Shown: positions 6,845-13,225 of the stretch, piece after piece | Layout of the letters: each line of letters opens with the position of its first letter | How positions within the stretch are numbered: the stretch's first letter is position 1 | Source: Leptofilum sp050292445 | GTDB taxonomy: Bacteria; Chloroflexota; Anaerolineae; Promineifilales; Promineifilaceae | NCBI GenBank assembly: GCA_050292445.1 | Contig: JBNKLQ010000094.1 | Span: 1 to 20,022, forward strand | Direction of reading: 5' to 3' | DNA length: 20,022 nucleotides | Position numbers and translations under genes: made by a program | Notes under the pieces: generated by a model | What the model saw: only the letters and a program-made list of their open reading frames with translations | What the model was told of the DNA's origin: nothing | Database searches by the model: none

Positions 6845-7918
6845 CTATGCTCCCCAACGCAAACCGACGGTATTTACCGGTGCATCCCAGAACTTGAGGA
6901 TTTCATCGTCTGCTTTGACAAGTGTGATGGAACAACCCTGCATTTCCAAAGAGGTGATGTAAGGGCCAATTAAATTGCGGGCAATGGTGACGCCACGAGC
7001 TTCACATTCAGCAGCCAGCTTGCGATAAACTGCGTACAGTTCCGATACGGGTGTACCACCCATGCTGTTGACAAAAGCGATAACAGAATCGCCAGATTTA
7101 AACGGCGCATCGGTGAGATCTTTGTCCACCCAGGTGCCGTTTTCGTTGTCCCATTCGCGCACGGTGCGAGAGTATGCTTCGTCGTCCAAAACGGCCGCAG
7201 CCATCATGGCGGTGATTTCGTCGGCGGTGGTCATGGGCAGGCGTTTACGGCCTGGTTCACCATGAATACCAATGCCGAACTCAAACTCACCCTCACCCAG
7301 ATCGAAGGTGGGTTTGCCAGCGGAGGGCACAATGCAGGAGGTAAGGGCGATGCCGATGGAACGGCCGTTCATGTTCACCTTCCGCGCCAAATCAGCACAT
7401 TGATCCAGATCGTAACCAGCTTCAGCAGCGGCACCCACAATTTTTTCCACAATCACCGTAGTGCCCACCCCGCGCCGACCTGCCGTATACAAACTATCCT
7501 TCACAGCAGCATCATCATCGATCAGAATGGACTGCACCTTGATGCCATCAGCATAGGCTAGCTCTGCGGCCGTTTCAAAGTTCAGTACGTCCCCAGTGTA
7601 ATTCTTAACTAAGAACAACACGCCAGCACCGCTGTCTACTGCTTTGGCACACTCATACATTTGGTCCGGGGTTGGTGATGTAAACACCTCACCAGGGCAA
7701 GCGCCATCTAACATGCCCATACCCACAAAACCGCCATGCATCGGCTCGTGGCCGCTGCCACCACCTGATATCAGGGCCACTTTACCTTCAACAGGAGCAT
7801 CAGCACGTATCACATAGAAGGGATCGTAACTTACCTTAATTTCATCAGCATGAGCCAATGCCATCCCCTCAAGCTGCTCCTTGACAACATCATCCACCCC
7901 ATTAATTAATTTTTTCAT
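6845..7918 (-). CDS. dhaK: Dihydroxyacetone kinase substrate-binding subunit DhaK
   Basis: This protein has 357 residues (E. coli DhaK has 356). DhaK holds DHA covalently as a hemiaminal on an active-site histidine while DhaL~ADP phosphorylates it to DHAP. The residues are all present: His57 in GGGSGHEPMHGGFVG, Asp110 in KNYTGDVLNF and His219 in GIGIHGEPG, each offset by one from E. coli His56, Asp109 and His218. ATG 7918 is chosen over a longer frame that opens at 7957 because MKKLING-x-DDVV is the usual family start and AAGGAG lies 10 nt upstream. In E. coli, free DhaK represses by binding DhaR; the DhaR homologue here makes that plausible. It lies 226 bp downstream of glpF, past a T-tract hairpin (8024-8116). 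Confidence 0.96.
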   Translation of the reverse strand: MKKLINGVDDVVKEQLEGMALAHADEIKVSYDPFYVIRADAPVEGKVALISGGGSGHEPMHGGFVGMGMLDGACPGEVFTSPTPDQMYECAKAVDSGAGVLFLVKNYTGDVLNFETAAELAYADGIKVQSILIDDDAAVKDSLYTAGRRGVGTTVIVEKIVGAAAEAGYDLDQCADLARKVNMNGRSIGIALTSCIVPSAGKPTFDLGEGEFEFGIGIHGEPGRKRLPMTTADEITAMMAAAVLDDEAYSRTVREWDNENGTWVDKDLTDAPFKSGDSVIAFVNSMGGTPVSELYAVYRKLAAECEARGVTIARNLIGPYITSLEMQGCSITLVKADDEILKFWDAPVNTVGLRWGA

Positions 7919-8023
7919 GTAACAACGCTCCTTGAATACTAACCAGAACACAACCAACTAAACAAACGGCCGTTGCACTCGTGAACAAGGCGCATGTTGC
8001 AGGAATTTTTCCGGTTAGCTGGC

Positions 8024-8116
8024 AAAAAAAAGCAGGCCATGAGCATCCAGGTTCGTATTACCTTGTGCTGGTGAAGGCTGCGAGGACGCTTTAATTACCT
8101 GAGCACCTGACCTGCT
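8024..8116 (-). terminator. Long hairpin with T8 tract between glpF and dhaK (terminator or leader attenuator)
   Basis: Read on the minus strand, AGCAGG (8116-8111) pairs with CCTGCT (8036-8031). The inner CAGGT/ACCTG pairs as well, making an imperfect stem of about 20 nt around a ~44-nt apical region, followed directly by eight T residues (8031-8024). This could end glpF transcription. Alternatively the structured apical region could be a sensor that controls read-through into dhaK, whose ATG is 106 nt further on. The plus strand also shows CTCTTTTT after the stem, so it may work in both directions. I do not recognise a known riboswitch consensus in it. Confidence 0.5.
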
Positions 8117-8144
8117 CTTTTTATTATCTTCTCAAAATAATCTC

Positions 8145-8870
8145 TTAGAAAACGAGGCTCCAAACCAATCCGCCCAGCACGCCGCCGATCAGAGGTGCCA
8201 CTACCGGAATCCAACCGTAGCCCCAATCTGAATCACCTTTACCGGCGATGGGCAGCAGGAAGTGGGCAATACGCGGGCCAAGGTCACGAGCCGGATTAAT
8301 AGCATACCCGGTGGGACCACCCAACGAGAGGCCAATGCCCCAAACCAAAGCACCTACGAGGTACGGGCCTAAGCCAGCAGCCGGGCTGCCACCTGTCGCG
8401 TCGGAGAAAATAGCGCCAACACCAATTAATAGAACCATGGTGCCGATAATTTCTGTCACGACGTTCCAGGTTGTGTCGCGAATAGCCGGACCCGTGGAGA
8501 ACACGGCCAACTTCAGACCAGCATCACTGGTCTCGGCCCAATGGCGATAGTAGGCTAACCAGACAATAACACCACCAACAAAAGCACCAGCCGTTTGAAT
8601 CAACATGGTTACAATGGCTTCCCCAGCGGTATAGGTATCCAACATAAGCCATTTACCAATTGTGACGGCCGGATTGATATCTGCCTGCGGAGCACCTGCA
8701 GAAATTGAAACAAAAACACCGACCATAACCGCCATGGCCCAACCTGTGGTAATGACGATCCAGCCGGAATTTTCACCTTTTGATTTACTTAAGAGAACGT
8801 TGGCGACAACGCCATCACCCAAAATGATTAAAAACATTGTGCCAAGAAATTCACCAAGTAGGTTATCCAT
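8145..8870 (-). CDS. glpF: Glycerol uptake facilitator (aquaglyceroporin)
   Basis: This 241-residue MIP-family channel lets glycerol and probably DHA-sized polyols cross the inner membrane by diffusion. It has six membrane segments with the two half-helix signatures DINPAVTIG (NPA at 66-68) and YAINPARDLGPRI (NPA at 192-194). The Asp immediately after NPAR (Asp196) is typical of glycerol channels rather than water-only aquaporins. The selectivity filter reads Trp44, Tyr189 and Arg195; E. coli GlpF has Trp, Phe and Arg. AAGGAG lies 7 nt before the ATG. It is the first gene of the cluster after dhaR, with a ~500-bp upstream region containing candidate DhaR sites. The role fits the downstream kinases. 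Confidence 0.95.
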   Translation of the reverse strand: MDNLLGEFLGTMFLIILGDGVVANVLLSKSKGENSGWIVITTGWAMAVMVGVFVSISAGAPQADINPAVTIGKWLMLDTYTAGEAIVTMLIQTAGAFVGGVIVWLAYYRHWAETSDAGLKLAVFSTGPAIRDTTWNVVTEIIGTMVLLIGVGAIFSDATGGSPAAGLGPYLVGALVWGIGLSLGGPTGYAINPARDLGPRIAHFLLPIAGKGDSDWGYGWIPVVAPLIGGVLGGLVWSLVF

Positions 8871-9002
8871 TTTCCAACTCCTTGTAAGTTTCTACTTCTT
8901 CCTAGATTTTGTAAATGCAGAGGTACAGTGATGTGGGGAAGCGATATAGTGGTTTGAAATAGGTATATGAATCTGATCGCATACACTCACTGTAAATAAA
9001 AT

Positions 9003-9025
9003 GAAAACGATAGAATGTCGTTTTC
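9003..9025. promoter_or_regulatory. Inverted repeat, possible operator or leader hairpin
   Basis: GAAAACGA (9003-9010) and TCGTTTTC (9018-9025) are perfect 8-nt arms around a 7-nt spacer, about 135-155 bp upstream of the glpF ATG. The position suits a second regulator site or a 5' UTR hairpin. No factor can be named from the sequence. Confidence 0.4.
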
Positions 9026-9296
9026 TGGGAGTAAAAGTCGCCCATTTTTCACTGAATTTTGCTGGGCTATCACCTCCTTTCCGCAAAATGCTGCACGAAC
9101 CACAAGACAGCAACCTGTTTTGGCGTGTCGGCAGACATCATCGAAACACAAACGGCCGTTGCAAGCAATAATGATTCGGTTAGAAAATTAATTGGGCAGT
9201 GGCTACAATGCAGAGTTCAAATTAATTATGCAGTTTGTACAACACCAGGGTACTATACGAGGAATACAGCATGATCATCAAGAAAATGGTGGTTTT

Positions 9297-9313
9297 TGTT
9301 TCAACATGAAACA
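9297..9313. promoter_or_regulatory. Candidate DhaR operator 1
   Basis: TGTTTCA-ACA-TGAAACA is a perfect 7-3-7 palindrome, repeated 32 bp away at 9329-9345. It contains TGT-N11-ACA, similar in form to sites of enhancer-binding proteins. Its position just beyond the dhaR stop and ~430 bp upstream of glpF suits an upstream activator site. Assignment to DhaR is by context only. Confidence 0.6.
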
Positions 9314-9327
9314 GCAGGGTGCTAAAA

Positions 9328-9346
9328 ATGTTTCAATGTGAAACAT
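9328..9346. promoter_or_regulatory. Candidate DhaR operator 2
   Basis: TGTTTCA-ATG-TGAAACA, extended by a flanking A/T pair to 8-nt arms. Centre-to-centre distance from operator 1 is 32 bp, about three helical turns, so two dimers would bind the same face of the DNA. Assignment to DhaR is by context only. Confidence 0.6.
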
Positions 9347-9367
9347 TACGGTGTAAGGATAGTGCTT

Positions 9368-11362
9368 TTAACGGCCGTTTCTAAAGCGTGCCGGGTCAAT
9401 TTGGTGCAACTTCATCTTGCGCCACAGCGTGGTGCGACCAATTTCTAATTCGCGTGCCATTTCAGAAACACGCCCCTTGCAGGCCCACCCCGCCCGAATA
9501 ATCGCCTCGCGCTCTGCCTCCGCCGCCGAAAGCACCGGCTGTGGTTCTGGCCCCCTCCCCACCACCACACGGCCGTTGCGCACACTCTCCGGCAAATCCA
9601 TCAAGCGAATTTCATAGTCGCTGCTCTGGTAAGCCGCCCGCTCCAGCACCATTTCCAGCTCACGCACATTGCCCGGCCAAGGATAGCGGCGCAAAATAGT
9701 CGTCGCTTCATCATCCAGCACCATATTTTGGCCATGCCGCCGCGCCGACCGAGCCAGCAGCCGCTTGGCCAGCAACAAAATATCCTCGGTACGCTCCCGC
9801 AGAGGCGGAATGGTGATGTGGAATACCGAAAAGCGATAATATAAATGTGACAAAAAATTCCCTTCAGCCACAGACTTTTCCAGATCGGCTGTAGTGGCGG
9901 CTACCACACGCACATCTACCGGGATAGGCCGAGAGCTGCCCAGGCGCATAACGTGCCCCGTCTCAATAACCTGAAGCAAGGCGGACTGCATTTCTAGCGA
10001 CAGACTTTCCACCTGATCCAGCAGCAGCGTGCCTTCATGGGCCAATTCAAACTTGCTGGGACGGCCGTCTCGCCCGGACTCCTTCTCATAACCCAAAAAT
10101 TCACTGACAATCAGCTCGCGCGGAATGGCGTGGCAGTTAATTGAGATGAACGGCTTGTCGGCACGAACGCTGTCGTTGTGAATGGCGCGGGCTAGATGAT
10201 TTTTGCCCACACCCCCTTCGCCGCGCAGCAAAACCGGAGCATTGCCCCGTGCGGCGATGCGTGCCTGCCGGGTCACGGGGCGCATCGCCGCCGACTCAGC
10301 AAAAATATCTTCCAGCTTCAGCGTGGCCTGGCTGCCCACCTGCTGATGCACCAAACGGCGCACCTGCGCTAACGGCCGCAGCATCATCATATAGCCAACA
10401 GGACGGCCGTATTCCCACACCACCCGCAGCGTCACAATCGTCTGCAAATGCTCGCCTGAAATTTTGACAACCAGCGTCACTTCTGTATCTTCCACATCCT
10501 GATTGTCTGCCAGTGCCGTTTGCAGGACTTCGGGCAGGGTCAACACCTCTGTTAGCGGTAACCCCACCACTGACGCTGGCAACAAGTTTAATAATCGCCC
10601 CGCCTGCGAATTGACATGGTTGATTTTCCCAATCCCGCTCCAAGTCAACACGCCTTCCGTAATAGATTCCATGATGGTATTCAGTTCGGTCAACCGACGA
10701 TTGGCTTCTTCTAAATAGAGTTCCGCCTGAAGCTGATTGGTAATAGCGCGGGCCACTGCCATAACCAGCGACAGGGTATGCGATGTTGCGTCTTCAACAC
10801 TGCTTACCACGCCAATAATGCCAATGATACGGCCGTTCACATCATGGATGGGTGCAGCCGTGCTGGTGAATCTGTGAAACTTCTGATAGTAATGCTCAGC
10901 GCCCACCACCTGCACCGGCATCGCTGCTACCAGCGTCACCCCTAGCGCATTGGTGCCCAGATACAGTTCAGACCAATAAGTGCCCACGCCCAAATTGCGC
11001 GTCTCCACCATCTCTTGGGCCACAGGGTCACCACAGAGGGACAAAATGCAGCCCGTGCCATCGGCCAGCAGAATAGCCGAGCCAGACCCTTCAATATATT
11101 GGTGCATATCTTCCATAAAAGGAATGGCTACGGTAATTAGCTCTTGTTGGGATTTTAGCAATGATTGCAGGGCAGGTTCCCGCAGCCGGGGCGGGTGGGG
11201 TTCATTCGTGGGGTCGGAGAGGGGTGCGCAGCGCTGCCACGATTGGATAATTGTCTGGTCTGGGTCCGCGCCGACAACGGCCGTTACCTGGCCTGTGGCC
11301 ATGAAGGTTTGCCAATATTGCCGCAGAAGCGAATGGTTAACCGGATATCCAATTGGCTGCAT
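9368..11362 (-). CDS. dhaR: DhaR-type transcriptional activator of the dihydroxyacetone/glycerol regulon
   Basis: This 664-residue protein has enhancer-binding-protein layout: an N-terminal sensory region with GAF (~60-215), PAS (~225-330), AAA+ (~350-590) and a Fis-type helix-turn-helix (~615-655). The C-terminus IGRTTLWRKMKLHQIDPARF closely matches E. coli DhaR as I recall it. The Walker A loop is GEGGVGKNHLA (381-391). Walker B reads GTLLLDQV (444-451), with Gln450 where most relatives have Glu. The GAFTGA loop that contacts sigma-54 is replaced by ESGRDGRPSK (428-437). E. coli DhaR also works without sigma-54, so activation from a housekeeping promoter is likely. In E. coli DhaL-ADP activates it and DhaK antagonises it. 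The start has no clear Shine-Dalgarno. It is divergent from the oxidase gene at 11558, and the first ~45 residues could be misassigned. Confidence 0.92.
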   Translation of the reverse strand: MQPIGYPVNHSLLRQYWQTFMATGQVTAVVGADPDQTIIQSWQRCAPLSDPTNEPHPPRLREPALQSLLKSQQELITVAIPFMEDMHQYIEGSGSAILLADGTGCILSLCGDPVAQEMVETRNLGVGTYWSELYLGTNALGVTLVAAMPVQVVGAEHYYQKFHRFTSTAAPIHDVNGRIIGIIGVVSSVEDATSHTLSLVMAVARAITNQLQAELYLEEANRRLTELNTIMESITEGVLTWSGIGKINHVNSQAGRLLNLLPASVVGLPLTEVLTLPEVLQTALADNQDVEDTEVTLVVKISGEHLQTIVTLRVVWEYGRPVGYMMMLRPLAQVRRLVHQQVGSQATLKLEDIFAESAAMRPVTRQARIAARGNAPVLLRGEGGVGKNHLARAIHNDSVRADKPFISINCHAIPRELIVSEFLGYEKESGRDGRPSKFELAHEGTLLLDQVESLSLEMQSALLQVIETGHVMRLGSSRPIPVDVRVVAATTADLEKSVAEGNFLSHLYYRFSVFHITIPPLRERTEDILLLAKRLLARSARRHGQNMVLDDEATTILRRYPWPGNVRELEMVLERAAYQSSDYEIRLMDLPESVRNGRVVVGRGPEPQPVLSAAEAEREAIIRAGWACKGRVSEMARELEIGRTTLWRKMKLHQIDPARFRNGR

Positions 11363-11416
11363 GATGCATTTTCACAAAAATCACTGTCCGGCGCAAACTT
11401 TTTGAGAGTACCATCT

Positions 11417-11472
11417 ATTTCCCGGAGACTTTCAGCCAAACACAATTGCCCAAAAGCAGTTTCTGGGGAAAT
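11417..11472. repeat. Constant-spacer inverted repeat, copy A
   Basis: The arms ATTTCCCGGAGACT (11417-11430) and AGTTTCTGGGGAAAT (11458-11472) are imperfectly complementary around a spacer of exactly 27 nt. It lies in the divergent dhaR/oxidase promoter region, 14 nt upstream of a candidate -35. Copies B (14977-15033) and C (16074-16130) share arms and spacer length but not spacer sequence. Confidence 0.65.
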
Positions 11473-11485
11473 GGTTACAGCTTGC

Positions 11486-11515
11486 TGGACAACCAGCCAT
11501 CATCTGCCCTATCAT
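11486..11515 (+). promoter_or_regulatory. Candidate sigma-70-type promoter for the oxidase gene
   Basis: TGGACA (11486-11491) and TATCAT (11510-11515) each match five of six consensus bases and are 18 bp apart. They sit 43 bp ahead of the ATG at 11558, and a Shine-Dalgarno AAAGGA follows at 11544-11549. The placement is good, but promoter calls by eye are weak. Confidence 0.45.
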
Positions 11516-11557
11516 TCATGTGAAAGCCGGAAAGTAAACACACAAAGGATGACAACT

Positions 11558-13150
11558 ATGAAACGATGGAATGGTTGGGGAGATACGGCCGTTACCTACC
11601 CGCTCCCCGAAAAAGCAGGCGACTACCTTATTGATTTGGTGGGTGAAGCCACACTACCACAAGACGCCGCCCTGGCCGACGTGATTGCTACCGTGCCGGA
11701 AAGCCGTTTGCCTGCGCATCCGCTCATCCAAACCGACGCGGAAATGCGGCTGAAGCACGCGCGCGGCCAAAGCTTCCCCGACTGGGTAGCCTTGCGCAGC
11801 GGGCACATCCTCGCCTTTCCCGATGGCGTCGCCTTCCCCCACACCGAAGCCGATGTGCGCACCCTGCTCCAATTCGCCCGCAGCCACGATATCAAGCTGA
11901 TTCCCTACGGCGGTGGCACCAGCGTGGTGGGCCACATCAACCCAGAGTCGGGCGACCGCCCCGTGCTCACCGTAAATTTACAGCGCCTCAGCCGCCTCAC
12001 GGCGCTGGACAATACCAGCCAGCTGGCCACCTTTGGCGCAGGCGTGGCCGGGCCAGAAATGGAGGCCCAGCTGCGAGCCAAAGGATACACGCTGGGCCAT
12101 TTTCCTCAATCGTTTGAATATTCTACGCTGGGCGGCTGGGTGGCTACCCGCTCCAGCGGGCAGCAGTCACGGGGGTACGGCCGTATCGAAGAGTTGTTCG
12201 CGGGGGGCAAGCTGCTGGCACCGGCGGGCGATCTCATCATGCCTCCCCTGCCCGCTTCCGCCGCCGGGCCAGACTTGCGCCAGCTGGTGCTTGGCTCTGA
12301 GGGACGATTGGGCATCATCACTGAGGCCACCATGCGCATTTCACCCCTGCCGGAAAAGGAGTCCTTTAACGCAATTTTCTTCCCCAATTTTGAGGCAGGA
12401 AAAACGGCCGTGCGCCAGATGCTCCAGGCTAATCTGCCTCTTTCTATGGTACGCCTGAGCACCGGCATTGAAACAGAAACAACCCTCAAGCTAGCCGGGC
12501 ACGAGATGCTCATCGGCACGCTGGAGCGACTGCTGAGTATGCGCAGCGTCGATGAAGGCAAATCAATGCTGCTGGTTGGTTTTAGTGGCAACCGACACAT
12601 CGTCAATACGGCCCGCAGGGAAGCAGTAAGCCTGGCCAAAGAGCAGGGCGGCATCCATGTGGGGCAGCAGTTTGGCAACCAGTGGCAAAAGGGACGCTTC
12701 CGCACCCCCTACCTGCGCAATGCGCTGTGGGAAATCGGCTACGGGGTGGATACATTGGAAACGGCCGTTACCTGGAACCAGGTAGACGCGGCCCTGCAAG
12801 ACATCGAAACCAGCCTCAAAGCGGCAATGGAAACGTTTGGCGAACAATTGCACGTCTTCACCCACCTTTCGCACATGTACGCCACTGGATGCAGCATCTA
12901 CACCACTTACCTCTTCCGCCTCTCGTCCGACCCAGATGAAAATTTGGCAAGATGGACGGCCATGAAAACGGCCGCTAGCCAAGCCATCGTGCGGCATGGC
13001 GGCACCATCAGCCACCAGCACGGCGTGGGCAAAGACCATCAACCTTACCTGGAGGCCGAAAAAGGCAAGCTAGGCATCGCCACGCTGGCAGCGCTGGCCC
13101 GACAATATGATCCGGTAGATATTATGAATCCAGGAACCTTGGTGAAGTAA
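11558..13150 (+). CDS. FAD-linked oxidase, alkylglycerone-phosphate synthase-like
   Basis: This 530-residue VAO/PCMH-fold flavoprotein most resembles alkyl-DHAP synthase (AGPS), which swaps the acyl chain of acyl-DHAP for a fatty alcohol to make ether lipids. FAD-binding segments are visible: PYGGGTSVVGH (116-126), YSTLGGWVATRSSGQQSRGY (188-207) and LGSEGRLGIITEA (245-257). The active-site region has SHMYATGCSIYTTYLF with Tyr448, then ISHQHGVGKDH (484-494), where AGPS has three consecutive histidines; here the middle one is Gln487. ATG 11558 follows AAAGGA by 8 nt; an ATG 9 nt upstream lacks a ribosome site. It lies 75 bp upstream of glpD, so its substrate may be a glycerol-derived phosphate, DHAP ester or 2-hydroxy acid. 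Ether-lipid synthesis is possible, not proven. Confidence 0.85.
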   Translation: MKRWNGWGDTAVTYPLPEKAGDYLIDLVGEATLPQDAALADVIATVPESRLPAHPLIQTDAEMRLKHARGQSFPDWVALRSGHILAFPDGVAFPHTEADVRTLLQFARSHDIKLIPYGGGTSVVGHINPESGDRPVLTVNLQRLSRLTALDNTSQLATFGAGVAGPEMEAQLRAKGYTLGHFPQSFEYSTLGGWVATRSSGQQSRGYGRIEELFAGGKLLAPAGDLIMPPLPASAAGPDLRQLVLGSEGRLGIITEATMRISPLPEKESFNAIFFPNFEAGKTAVRQMLQANLPLSMVRLSTGIETETTLKLAGHEMLIGTLERLLSMRSVDEGKSMLLVGFSGNRHIVNTARREAVSLAKEQGGIHVGQQFGNQWQKGRFRTPYLRNALWEIGYGVDTLETAVTWNQVDAALQDIETSLKAAMETFGEQLHVFTHLSHMYATGCSIYTTYLFRLSSDPDENLARWTAMKTAASQAIVRHGGTISHQHGVGKDHQPYLEAEKGKLGIATLAALARQYDPVDIMNPGTLVK

Positions 13151-13203
13151 GAAGTGAGAAGTTGCAAGTAGCAGGTAAGTTTACTTGCAACCTGCCACTT
13201 GCC
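13151..13203. repeat. Nested inverted repeats in the oxidase-glpD gap
   Basis: GTTGCAAGTA (13161-13170) and TACTTGCAAC (13182-13191) are perfect 10-nt arms around 11 nt. An overlapping pair, CAAGTAGCAGGT (13165-13176) and ACCTGCCACTTG (13190-13201), has one mismatch, so two alternative hairpins compete. AAGTGAGAAGT at 13152-13162 matches the tandem unit found at 18505-18532. Confidence 0.6.
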
Positions 13204-13225
13204 ACCCACACAATGGGAGCAATTT

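Larger units (their letters stand above)
8871..9367 (-). promoter_or_regulatory. Non-coding control region upstream of glpF
   Basis: About 500 bp without a credible gene separates the dhaR stop from the glpF start. It is AT-richer than the flanking genes. It holds two perfect TGTTTCA-N3-TGAAACA palindromes close to dhaR, an 8-nt inverted repeat at 9003-9025, and ACGGCCGT copies at 9152 and 9371 (the latter just inside dhaR). I could not place a convincing -35/-10 pair and saw no sigma-54 TGGCAC-N5-TTGC element. It most likely carries the promoter of the glpF-dhaKL-glpK-dhaM cluster. Confidence 0.6.

Noticed and set aside
8024..8121. SRP RNA or a known riboswitch (glycine, ZTP, cobalamin, fluoride)
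   Set aside because: No SRP tetraloop block (GGTCAGGTCCGGAAGGAAGCAG) and no core consensus of those riboswitches is present; only a generic hairpin with a T-tract can be supported.
8871..9367. Sigma-54 (-24/-12) promoter upstream of glpF
   Set aside because: No TGGCAC-N5-TTGCA-like element was found, and the DhaR homologue lacks the GAFTGA loop.
11511..11525. A further DhaR operator (TTCATGTGAA) ahead of the oxidase gene
   Set aside because: It has a 2-nt rather than 3-nt centre and lacks the TGT/ACA outer bases of the two perfect sites.
11165..11557. Upstream extension of the oxidase reading frame into dhaR
   Set aside because: The extra 131 codons are antisense to the dhaR N-terminus and cross a repeat. 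ATG 11558 has a ribosome site and the conserved domain starts after it.
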